DNA of 35,114 nucleotides from an uncultured Clostridia bacterium (GTDB lineage: Bacteria; Bacillota; Clostridia; Oscillospirales; Ruminococcaceae), in NCBI GenBank assembly GCA_947304245.1, contig CAMZAK010000008.1:1-35114 (forward strand), given 5' to 3'. Shown one piece after another: positions 1 to 8,111 of this stretch. The notes beneath the pieces are model-generated. The model was not told where the DNA came from. It worked only from the letters and a program-made list of their open reading frames with translations, and searched no databases. The translations under genes and the position numbers were made by a program. Position 1 is the first letter of the stretch; every line of letters starts with the position of its first letter.

Positions 1-2
1 TA

Positions 3-2540
3 TTAATATCAAAGGCTAAAAAAGCCAAAAAAGACCCGAAGACTAAAAGCACAAATCCCTATGATACTAAAATGGGAGAACTATTAAATGAACAACAGGA
101 AGAAGAAAGATATTTAGGAAAGGAGAGAATAAAAAGCTTAACTGAGCGATTTATTAAAAAAACAATGAAAGAAATATTACCTAACACGAAAGTGTTTCCT
201 ACTTTAATTAAAGAAGTCCTTTGCGTTCCAGAAAATCTCCCCCAGAAAAGTATGGAATTAATTATCCAAAGTTTAGAAGAACATGAAAGTTATAACACAC
301 AAAACAATAATTTTTCTAATGAGAATAATAGTGATAATATCGATATTTTTAATAACTTTATTGAAACCGTATCAATCATATCTAATGAAAATATTGATTT
401 GTCTAATATTGATTTTTCTGATAAAGATTTAAACCTGTTTATGGATAAGTTATTTTATAATGATAACATATCTAGATTAGATGCTAATACACTTGAGAAT
501 CTTTCGGTGTATGAATATGAAAAAAATAATTTAAAAAATGATTTAAATAATAACAAAAACTATAATGAAAAAAGAAAAAAATTTGATTTTAAACAACTCA
601 TTAAAGGATTAGATATACTTTTATATCGTGCAAAGACGGAACTCTCAAAACTTAAAGAACTTAAAAATTCTGAAAAAATTAAGAAACTAGAAACTCAAAT
701 TAACAAACTTGAAGATTTTAAAAATAACATAAAAAGAAATGAAAATAATAGCACAGATAAAAATATTAATAAAAACGATATAAATGAATTAAACAAAAAA
801 TTTAAAGAAAAAAAGAAAGATATTTTAAACACGTTTATAAATAAAAAAACCAAAAAAGGTGAATCTTATAAAATAAATTATCCCAAATATAATGAAAAAA
901 ATGCAAAAATTTTATGCAACAACAGCCAAAATGTTTCAAAGACACGTAAAAAATTTCAAAAAATTTATAAAGAAATTACAGATAATTCTATTTATGAGAG
1001 TCTACATAGCCTTTTTAACAATTTAAATAATCTTTTTAATATTTTTAAAAAAGAGTTGATATTTCAGAACATATTTATAAAAATGGAACCTAAAGGAAAT
1101 AATGACATCGAAGAATTGAACATAACTTTTTACCACAATAAATTACTTACAACTTTTCAAGTATGCAAAAATTTTAAAAAATTTTACGATAAAATTAATA
1201 GCAAAGAATTTTTAAATAATGGCGATGATTTTTTAAAAAATTTATATAATAAATATAGAGTAACATTAGAAAATGAAAATTTAATTAAAAAAATTCTCGA
1301 AGAGGCTGATTCTAACAAAACTATTCCCTCTAAATATTCTCATACTGAAATTTGCAAAAATACTAATAATTTTAAAATATCTCTTGTACATCGTGGTATA
1401 AAATCAAAAAATACTCCTTTTGAAATAAAAATAATGTTAGATTTTATACCGTTTATGTATGACATATTTTGTTTATTAGGTTATGTTAATGAAATAGGTG
1501 AAATTACAAATCCTGAAGCACAAGAAGAAATGGAAACTTTATTAGGTAAAACAAGTAAAAAAACATATAAAAAAACATATAAAAAAACAGATTATAAAAA
1601 AACATATAAAAGAACATATAAAAGAACATATAAAAAAGCAGATAAGAATATTATAATTAAAAAACTAGAAAACATATCACAAAATCCTTTTTTAAAAGAT
1701 TTTTCTAAATATCTCATAGAACAATTAAAAAATAAACCTTTAAAAGAAGATAAATCAAAAATTAATTATTTACCTTATAGTCTTTCTAACCTTTACATAT
1801 TTGTTAGAAATTTTAAATTTTTATTAAAAAATACTTATAATTTAAAAATTGAAAATGTTCCTGCTATATTAAAAGAAATGTTGAATGCTTTAAAAACCTT
1901 TTATAATGCATGCGGTTATTTAGGTTTTGTTAATGAAGAAGGAGAGATTACAGATAAAGATGCACAAACTTATTTTAATACTTTAAAAAACCAAATAAAC
2001 TTATACATAGACTATTTAAATTACTTAAATTTAAATAAAAAAGATAACATAACATTTGATGAAGAATATTTAAATTCAAACAAATACAAAACAAGTGAAA
2101 GAAGAAAAATAAGAAGAAAGAAAAATAAAAAAGAAGATGTAGCGAAAAGCAATAATTTTAATAACTCACTTGAATCAATTCCATTAGAAGAACCTGCAGA
2201 GTTCAGCTTACAAAACTTTAATTTTTCTTATAACACTGCTAAAAATGAAACATCTAAACCAAATGAAAGCGAAAAAATTAAAAATAAAATAGACGAAGAA
2301 GAAAAAATCGAAAACAATGATTATATGTTAAATAAAAAAAGAAAAAATAAAAACAATAATTTTAATATTAATCAATTCGAATTAAACCAACAAGAAGAAC
2401 TAGAAAAACTAGAAAATTTAAAATATATACAAGAAAAAATAGAAAATTTAAAATATCTACAAGAGAAAATAGAAGAAGAACTAGAAGGATCTGTAGACTC
2501 CAGCTCACAAAACGATATTTTTTTTGATGACACCTACTAA
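3..2540 (+). CDS. Asn/Lys-rich family protein 1 (5' end probably outside window)
   Basis: No known family recognised. The first ATG is at 72 (822 aa from there), but it has no ribosome binding site and the same frame is open back to position 3, so the gene probably starts before the window. The first ~75 residues after ATG 72 are not Asn-rich and do not resemble the other family members. From about residue 95 the protein parallels family protein 4 (6328-7980) up to a module ending in FCLLGYVNEIGEIT (about 1440-1510). Then come a Lys/Thr/Tyr repeat (KKTYKKTYKR type, 1550-1650), one module of the family-protein-3 type (about 1670-2030, with FYNACGYLGFVNEEGEIT), and an acidic coiled-coil-like tail ending in SSSQNDIFFDDTY. 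It is thus a mosaic of its neighbours. No membrane segments seen. Role unknown. Confidence 0.85.
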   Translation, partial: LISKAKKAKKDPKTKSTNPYDTKMGELLNEQQEEERYLGKERIKSLTERFIKKTMKEILPNTKVFPTLIKEVLCVPENLPQKSMELIIQSLEEHESYNTQNNNFSNENNSDNIDIFNNFIETVSIISNENIDLSNIDFSDKDLNLFMDKLFYNDNISRLDANTLENLSVYEYEKNNLKNDLNNNKNYNEKRKKFDFKQLIKGLDILLYRAKTELSKLKELKNSEKIKKLETQINKLEDFKNNIKRNENNSTDKNINKNDINELNKKFKEKKKDILNTFINKKTKKGESYKINYPKYNEKNAKILCNNSQNVSKTRKKFQKIYKEITDNSIYESLHSLFNNLNNLFNIFKKELIFQNIFIKMEPKGNNDIEELNITFYHNKLLTTFQVCKNFKKFYDKINSKEFLNNGDDFLKNLYNKYRVTLENENLIKKILEEADSNKTIPSKYSHTEICKNTNNFKISLVHRGIKSKNTPFEIKIMLDFIPFMYDIFCLLGYVNEIGEITNPEAQEEMETLLGKTSKKTYKKTYKKTDYKKTYKRTYKRTYKKADKNIIIKKLENISQNPFLKDFSKYLIEQLKNKPLKEDKSKINYLPYSLSNLYIFVRNFKFLLKNTYNLKIENVPAILKEMLNALKTFYNACGYLGFVNEEGEITDKDAQTYFNTLKNQINLYIDYLNYLNLNKKDNITFDEEYLNSNKYKTSERRKIRRKKNKKEDVAKSNNFNNSLESIPLEEPAEFSLQNFNFSYNTAKNETSKPNESEKIKNKIDEEEKIENNDYMLNKKRKNKNNNFNINQFELNQQEELEKLENLKYIQEKIENLKYLQEKIEEELEGSVDSSSQNDIFFDDTY

Positions 2541-2553
2541 AAACAAAATAAAT

Positions 2554-2594
2554 AAAAACAGAAGCAGGGATGAATTTTTCATTTCTGTTTTTAA
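2554..2594 (+). terminator. Rho-independent terminator after family gene 1
   Basis: Hairpin with arms around GCAGGGATGAA and TTCATTTCTG (some G-U pairs), tiny T loop, followed by TTTTTAATTAT. The same hairpin follows family genes 2, 3 and 4. Confidence 0.8.
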
Positions 2595-2617
2595 TTATGT
2601 CTTGGAAAAATTGTGTG

Positions 2618-2646
2618 TTGTAATATTTTGTCTAATATTGTAGAAT
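2618..2646 (+). promoter_or_regulatory. Promoter of family gene 2
   Basis: TTGTAA (2618-2623), 17 bp spacer, TAGAAT (2641-2646). An A-tract, GGAAAAA, lies just upstream at about 2604. The block is nearly identical to those before family genes 3 and 4. Confidence 0.8.
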
Positions 2647-2676
2647 GAAATAAAAACAATAAAAGGAGTTTAATTT

Positions 2677-3906
2677 ATGCAAAACAATAATAATTTTAAA
2701 AATAATAACAATATAAGAATTCAACTAGAAGAACCGGCAAATTTAAACAAAAAAAACATTAATTCTATTAATAAATCTCGTAAAACAAATGATGACTTTT
2801 CAACATATAAAATTTATAAAAAAGATCCTATAATTAAAAACAACTCCATGTTAGGCAAGAAGGTGAAAAAATCTGAATTTTTAGTTTATAACCCCTCCTG
2901 TGAAGCGTTAATTAAGAAAATAACAGGATCATTATTTTACTTAAAAGAAAAAATTAAAGATATAGAAAAAAATAAGGAGCTAGATAAAACATTAAAACAA
3001 AAAACATTAAACACTCTAAACAATCAAAAAAAAGAATTAGAAGAATTAAGTTATAATTTAAAAGATATTAAAAATTCAATTAAAAAACAAAAAATTAAAA
3101 AAAGTGGCGAAATATTAAATAATAATATTGAAAATGAAGTAAACAACTTACAAGAAAAAATAGATTTTAAAACACAAGAAATTTCAAACACCTTAGACTC
3201 AATATCTTTAAAAATAACAACCAATAATTCTTATTTGGTGGGTTATGGAAAGCTTGGAAAAATAAATGGTACTTTTGTGAAAAATGTTAGAGAAAACATT
3301 TCACATTTATGGGGAAATTTTGAAAAATTATGCAACTACAATGAACAAATTCAAAAGATGTATGGAAAAGAAATTTTAAAATTTATAATTGAAAACAAAT
3401 TAAAACCTACACTTAAAAAAATGGTTAAAGAGCCTGAAAAATCTCATGAAAACACAAAAGCATATATAAATTTTGAATATGATATATTATGCAAAGTTTT
3501 TAAAATATTTAAAACATTAAAAGAATTAAAATATAAACCCAATAACAATAATTCTTTAAAAAACAAATTTTTAAAAAATTTAATTGATAAATATTTACTA
3601 ATTTTAAAAACAACTATTTTAAACAACAAAAAAGATGATTATAAAAACATTATTGCAAATTTCACTTCTTCACAATATTACAAATTTATTCAAGATATTG
3701 AATGTTACATTTCAAATGTTAAAAAAATTAGTATGAAAAAAATATCTTGTGAATTAAGAGAATTATTAAGTTTTGTGCCGGTTTTTTACAATATTTTTTC
3801 TGTGTTAGGTTATGTTGACAAAGAAGGAACCATTATAAATAGTGATGCAAAAAATGTTATGAAAACTTTACTAAATGAAATAATTTCAGCTTCTTATTCA
3901 CTCTAA
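2677..3906 (+). CDS. Asn/Lys-rich family protein 2
   Basis: 409 aa, no known family recognised. The start is fixed by AAAAGGAG about 8 bases upstream. It opens with an Asn-rich stretch, then IQLEEPANLN (also found near the start or end of sister proteins) and the short basic motif SMLGKKVKKSEF. The middle is Lys/Glu-rich and probably helical or coiled coil (about residues 80-170). The C-terminus (about 290-405) carries one copy of the family module, ending FYNIFSVLGYVDKEGTI near residue 370-386, and stops soon after it, without the SSSQ tail of proteins 1, 3 and 4. No signal peptide or membrane segment seen. Monocistronic, with its own promoter and terminator. Function unknown. Confidence 0.9.
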   Translation: MQNNNNFKNNNNIRIQLEEPANLNKKNINSINKSRKTNDDFSTYKIYKKDPIIKNNSMLGKKVKKSEFLVYNPSCEALIKKITGSLFYLKEKIKDIEKNKELDKTLKQKTLNTLNNQKKELEELSYNLKDIKNSIKKQKIKKSGEILNNNIENEVNNLQEKIDFKTQEISNTLDSISLKITTNNSYLVGYGKLGKINGTFVKNVRENISHLWGNFEKLCNYNEQIQKMYGKEILKFIIENKLKPTLKKMVKEPEKSHENTKAYINFEYDILCKVFKIFKTLKELKYKPNNNNSLKNKFLKNLIDKYLLILKTTILNNKKDDYKNIIANFTSSQYYKFIQDIECYISNVKKISMKKISCELRELLSFVPVFYNIFSVLGYVDKEGTIINSDAKNVMKTLLNEIISASYSL

Positions 3907-3966
3907 AAAAGCCATAAACATAAATTTAAATTACTAAAATTTATAAGATTTCAATGAATATTAAAA

Positions 3967-4004
3967 ACAAAAGCAGGAATGAATTTTTCATTTCTGTTTT
4001 TAAT
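3967..4004 (+). terminator. Rho-independent terminator after family gene 2
   Basis: Arms AAAAGCAGGAATGAA and TTCATTTCTGTTTTT around a 3-base T loop, then TAATTAT. Confidence 0.85.
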
Positions 4005-4027
4005 TATGTCTTGGAAAAAATTGTGTG

Positions 4028-4056
4028 TTGTAATATTTTGTCTAATATTGTAGAAT
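4028..4056 (+). promoter_or_regulatory. Promoter of family gene 3
   Basis: TTGTAA (4028-4033), 17 bp, TAGAAT (4051-4056), preceded by GGAAAAAA. Near-copy of the block at 2600-2646. Confidence 0.8.
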
Positions 4057-4091
4057 AAAATGTGAATATTATAAAAAGAAGGTATGTTTTT

Positions 4092-6176
4092 ATGGAAAAT
4101 AATAATAATTATAATAATTATGATTTACCCAAATCAATACAACTAGAAGAATCTGCAAATAATAACACACAAAACAATAATTTTTTTAATAACATTTTTA
4201 ATAACTTTGAAAATATCAATAATACAGATAACTTTATTGAAACCGTATCAAACATATCTGATGAAAAAAAAGCACAGGTTTTAAATAATAACATAAACGA
4301 TAATTCAATGTTAGGTAAAAAAATAAAAAAGACAAATACAAAAAACAATAATTTTAATAACTTCACCAAATCAGTTCAAAAAACCATTCAGTTAAAAGAA
4401 CCAGAAAAACAAGAAAAACTAAATAAACTAGAAGAAATGTTAAAAAATCCTTTTTTAAAAGATTTCTCTAAATATCTCATAAACCAGTTAGAAAATAAAT
4501 CTTTAACAGAAGATAAATCGAAAATTAATTATTTAGATTATCGTCGTTCTAACCTTTACGTGTTTGTTAAAAATTTTAGAGTTTCATTAATAAATACTTG
4601 TAAGTTAAAAATTGAAAACGTTCCTGCTACATTAAAAGAAATGTTGAATGCTTTAAAAACCTTTTATAATGTATGCGGTTACTTAGGTTTTGTTAATAAA
4701 GAAGGAGAAATTACAAATGATGATGCACAAACTTATATTGAAACTTTAAAAAACCAAATAAACTTATACAAAGACTATTTAAATTCAAACAAAAACAATG
4801 AACTAAATAAACTAGAAAAAATGTTAAAAAACCCTTTTTTAAAAGATTTCTCTATATATCTCATAAACCAGTTAAAAAATAAATCTTTAATATCTTTAAT
4901 AGAAGATAAATCGAAAATTAATTATTTAGCTTATAGTCATTCTAACCTTTACATGTTTGTTAGATATTTTAGAACTTTATTAATAAATACTTATAAGTTA
5001 AAAATTGAAGATATTCCTGCTATATTAGAAGAAATGTTGAATGCTTTAAAAACCTTTTATAATGTATGCGGTTATTTAGGTTTTGTTAATAAAGAAGGAG
5101 AAATTACAAATGATGATGCACAAACTTATATTGAAACTTTACAAAACCAAATAAACTTATACAAAAACTATTTAAATTCAAATGAAAAAAACAACAAAAC
5201 ATTTGAAGAATATTTAAATTCAAACAAATACAAAACAAGTGAAAGAAATAAAATAACAAGAAAGAAAAATAAAAAAGAAAAAATAAGTGAAAAAAAAAGA
5301 AAACCAAAAAAGAAAAACATAAAAAAAGATGTAGTGAAAAAAATTTATTTTAATACCTTCACCAAATCAGGTCAAAAACCCATTCAGTTAAAAGAACCAG
5401 AAAAACAAGAAATACTAAATAAACTAAAAGAAATGTTAAAAAACCATTTTTTAAAAGATTTTTCTAAATATCTCATAAACCAGTTAGAAAATAAATCTTT
5501 AACAGAAGATGATTCGAAAATTAATTATTTAACTTATTGTTATTCTAAACTTTACATGTTTGCTATGAATTTTAAAAATTTATTGAAAAAAAATTATAAG
5601 GTAGAAATTAAAGATGTTTCTGAAACATTAGAAGAAATGTTAAATGCTTTAAATATCTTTTATAATGCATGCGGTTATTTAGGCTTTGCTAATGCAAAAG
5701 GAGAAATTACAGATAAAACTGCACAAACTTATTTTAATACTTTAAAAAACCAAATAAACTTATTCATAGATTATTTGAATTCAGATAAAAAAGTTTCAGA
5801 TAAAGAAGTTTCATTTGAAAAATATTTAAATTCAAACAAATACAAAACAAGTGAAAGAAATAAAATAACAAGAAAGAAAAATAAAAAAGAAGAAATAATA
5901 AAAAACAATAATTTTAATAACTCCCCTAAATCAAATCCAATAGAAAAACCATTAGATTTAAGTTTACAAAATTTAAATTTTTTAAATAATGCCACTAAAA
6001 ACGAAACAGCTAAACCAAATGAAAACGAAATAAATGAAAATAATATTTTTAACATTAATTTTAATCTATATGAATTAAACCAACCAAAAGAACAAGAAGA
6101 ACAAAAATATCTAGAAGAACTAGAAGAAGATTCAAATTCAAGTTCGCAAAACTTTTTTTTCGGTAACAACTTGTAA
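4092..6176 (+). CDS. Asn/Lys-rich family protein 3, three tandem modules
   Basis: No known family recognised. A GTG at 4062 is in frame, but ATG 4092 is preferred: it has AGAAGG nine bases upstream and gives the family N-terminus MENNNN (694 aa). The Asn-rich leader includes IQLEESA and SMLGKKIKK. Three ~115-residue modules follow at about residues 115-232, 240-362 and 444-566. Each begins NxFLKDFSxYLINQL, continues through a segment with NYL and LY.F, and ends EMLNALxxFYNxCGYLGF followed by an EGEIT-type turn. Lys-rich linkers (YKTSER motif) separate them. The C-terminus is acidic and ends SNSSSQNFFFGNNL. Modules 1 and 2 are very similar to each other, so this internal duplication is recent. 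Probably soluble and helical. Function unknown. Confidence 0.9.
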   Translation: MENNNNYNNYDLPKSIQLEESANNNTQNNNFFNNIFNNFENINNTDNFIETVSNISDEKKAQVLNNNINDNSMLGKKIKKTNTKNNNFNNFTKSVQKTIQLKEPEKQEKLNKLEEMLKNPFLKDFSKYLINQLENKSLTEDKSKINYLDYRRSNLYVFVKNFRVSLINTCKLKIENVPATLKEMLNALKTFYNVCGYLGFVNKEGEITNDDAQTYIETLKNQINLYKDYLNSNKNNELNKLEKMLKNPFLKDFSIYLINQLKNKSLISLIEDKSKINYLAYSHSNLYMFVRYFRTLLINTYKLKIEDIPAILEEMLNALKTFYNVCGYLGFVNKEGEITNDDAQTYIETLQNQINLYKNYLNSNEKNNKTFEEYLNSNKYKTSERNKITRKKNKKEKISEKKRKPKKKNIKKDVVKKIYFNTFTKSGQKPIQLKEPEKQEILNKLKEMLKNHFLKDFSKYLINQLENKSLTEDDSKINYLTYCYSKLYMFAMNFKNLLKKNYKVEIKDVSETLEEMLNALNIFYNACGYLGFANAKGEITDKTAQTYFNTLKNQINLFIDYLNSDKKVSDKEVSFEKYLNSNKYKTSERNKITRKKNKKEEIIKNNNFNNSPKSNPIEKPLDLSLQNLNFLNNATKNETAKPNENEINENNIFNINFNLYELNQPKEQEEQKYLEELEEDSNSSSQNFFFGNNL

Positions 6177-6204
6177 AAACAAAATGAATAAACCAAGTAA
6201 AAAC

Positions 6205-6240
6205 AAAAGCAGGAATGAATTTTTCATTTCTGTTTTTAAT
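6205..6240 (+). terminator. Rho-independent terminator after family gene 3
   Basis: Same AAAAGCAGGAATGAA / TTCATTTCTGTTTTT hairpin with T-run as after gene 2. Confidence 0.85.
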
Positions 6241-6263
6241 TATGTCTTGGAAAAAATTGTGTG

Positions 6264-6292
6264 TTGTAATATTTTGTCTAATATTGTAGAAT
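6264..6292 (+). promoter_or_regulatory. Promoter of family gene 4
   Basis: TTGTAA (6264-6269), 17 bp, TAGAAT (6287-6292). Near-copy of the blocks before genes 2 and 3. Confidence 0.8.
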
Positions 6293-6327
6293 AAAACGTG
6301 AACATTATAAAAAGAAGGTATGTTTTT

Positions 6328-7980
6328 ATGGAAAATAACAATAATAATTATCATCTACCCAAATCAAGTCAAATAGAAAAATCTCCAGATTTTAATGCAC
6401 CAAACGATGCTTTTTTTAATGACGTTGAAAATGAAGACTATTATGAAAAATTGGACCAGTTTATAGATATTTTCATTAATAATGATAAAATATCTCATTT
6501 AAACACTGAAACTTGTAATAATCTTTCGGCTTTTGAAGATAATGAAGTTAAATTAAATAATGATTTAAATAATAACCTAAACAATAATTTAATGTTAAAT
6601 AAAAAACGTAAGAAAAATAAGAAAGGTGTTTTTAATTTTAATTATAACCACCTTGCTAGCAGATTAAGTAAGTTTTTATATGCTATAAACAAGAAACTAC
6701 AAAAACTTAATGATCCTAAAATAATTAAAAAACTAAAAACTAAAATTAAAGATTTAGAAACGTTAAGAAATGAAATAAATAATAACTCAAATAAAAATAA
6801 AATAAATGACGCAAATAAAAAATTTAAATCTGAAAAGAAAAGCACTTTAAACATGTTTGAAGATAAAAGAAAAACCAGAGAAGGTAAATCTTGTAAAACA
6901 AGTTATCCCTACCATACTAAAAAAAATGCATTAATTTCAAAGAACAACAGCCAAAATGTTTCACGTATACGTGGTGAATTTCAAAAAATTTATGATGTAA
7001 TTAAAAATAATTCTATTTATGGGAATCTACATAAACTTTTTGATAATTTAAATAACCTTACTATAAGATTAAAAAAAAAGAAGAACGATAATTCTAAATC
7101 AATTACAAAAACCCCTAAAGGAAATCATAAAATCGAAGAATCTAACATGAATTTTTACTTCAATAAATTACTTACAACTTTTCAAGTATCCAGAGGATTT
7201 AAAAATTTTTACGATAAAATTAAGGATAACGAATTTTTAAAAAATTTATATAATAAATATAGATTAATATTAGAAAATGAAAATTTAATTAATACCATTT
7301 GCGAAAACATTGATTCTAACAAAACTATTCCCTCTAAATATTCTCATACTAAAATTTGCAAAAATACTAATAATTTTAAAGCTATTCTTGCAAATCATGA
7401 TATAAAATCAAATAATACTCCTTTTGAAATAAAAATAATGTTAGATTTTATACCGTTTATGTATGACATATTTTGTTTATTAGGTTATGTTAATGGAATA
7501 GGTGAAATTACAAATTATGAAGCACAAGAAGAAATGAAAACTGTGATGGACGAAATAAAAGACACAAAAAATTTATATATAAACTATTTAAAATCAGGTA
7601 AAAAAACTTCATTTAAAGAATATTTAAATGAAAATAAAAATAAAAATAAAAACACAAAAATAAAATTAGAAATAACAGAAAATAATAATTTTAATAACTC
7701 CTCTAAATTAATTCCATTAGAAGAACCTGCAGAGTTCAGCTTACAAAACTTTAATTTTTCTTATAACACTGCTAAAAATGAAACAGCTAAACCAAATGAA
7801 AACGAAATAAATGAAAATAATAATTTTAATATTAATCTACCTGAATTAAATCAACCAAAAGAACAAGAAGAACTAAAAAAACTAGAAAATTTAAAATATC
7901 TACAAGAGAAAATAGAAGAAGAACTAGAAGAAGATTCAAATTCAAGTTCGCAAGACTTTTTTTTCGATAACAACTACTAA
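6328..7980 (+). CDS. Asn/Lys-rich family protein 4
   Basis: 550 aa from ATG 6328, which has AGAAGG upstream; the in-frame GTG at 6298 is less likely. No known family recognised. N-terminal Asn-rich leader, then LMLNKKRKKNKKG, then a long region shared with protein 1 (motifs NNSQNVS, NKLLTTFQV, IPSKYSHT, TPFEIKIMLDFIPF). The module signature FMYDIFCLLGYVNGIGEIT is at about residues 370-395. The distal part repeats phrases found in protein 1 (IPLEEPAEFSLQNFNF, then NTAKNETAKPNE). It finishes with an acidic heptad-like stretch (KYLQEKIEEELEED) and the tail SNSSSQDFFFDNNY. The first ~10 codons and leader are almost the same as in gene 3, so genes 1, 3 and 4 look like exchanged cassettes. Function unknown. 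Confidence 0.9.
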   Translation: MENNNNNYHLPKSSQIEKSPDFNAPNDAFFNDVENEDYYEKLDQFIDIFINNDKISHLNTETCNNLSAFEDNEVKLNNDLNNNLNNNLMLNKKRKKNKKGVFNFNYNHLASRLSKFLYAINKKLQKLNDPKIIKKLKTKIKDLETLRNEINNNSNKNKINDANKKFKSEKKSTLNMFEDKRKTREGKSCKTSYPYHTKKNALISKNNSQNVSRIRGEFQKIYDVIKNNSIYGNLHKLFDNLNNLTIRLKKKKNDNSKSITKTPKGNHKIEESNMNFYFNKLLTTFQVSRGFKNFYDKIKDNEFLKNLYNKYRLILENENLINTICENIDSNKTIPSKYSHTKICKNTNNFKAILANHDIKSNNTPFEIKIMLDFIPFMYDIFCLLGYVNGIGEITNYEAQEEMKTVMDEIKDTKNLYINYLKSGKKTSFKEYLNENKNKNKNTKIKLEITENNNFNNSSKLIPLEEPAEFSLQNFNFSYNTAKNETAKPNENEINENNNFNINLPELNQPKEQEELKKLENLKYLQEKIEEELEEDSNSSSQDFFFDNNY

Positions 7981-8005
7981 AAACAAAATGAATAAAACAA
8001 GTAAA

Positions 8006-8046
8006 AACAAAAGCAGGAATGAATTTTTCATTTCTGTTTTTTTATT
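8006..8046 (+). terminator. Rho-independent terminator after family gene 4
   Basis: Fourth copy of the AAAAGCAGGAATGAA hairpin, here with an eight-T run. The similarity to the other blocks stops right after it, so gene 5 lacks the TTGTAA/TAGAAT promoter copy; only poor A/T-rich candidates (TATAAA near 8070) are visible before gene 5. Confidence 0.8.
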
Positions 8047-8111
8047 ATATCTTTTAAATATTATTTATTATAAAATAAAGTTAAAATTTATAAAAAAAGG
8101 AGTTTTAATTT

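Noticed and set aside
4680..5760. EF-hand-like calcium loops (GFVNKEGEITNDDA)
   Set aside because: The Gly and Ile spacing looks similar, but the first loop position is Phe/Leu/Tyr instead of Asp, and most copies lack enough acidic ligands.
5771..6354. Two - strand frames opposite family genes 3 and 4
   Set aside because: Phe/Leu-rich shadows of Lys/Asn/Glu-rich coding on the other strand; they run through the terminator and promoter of the real genes.
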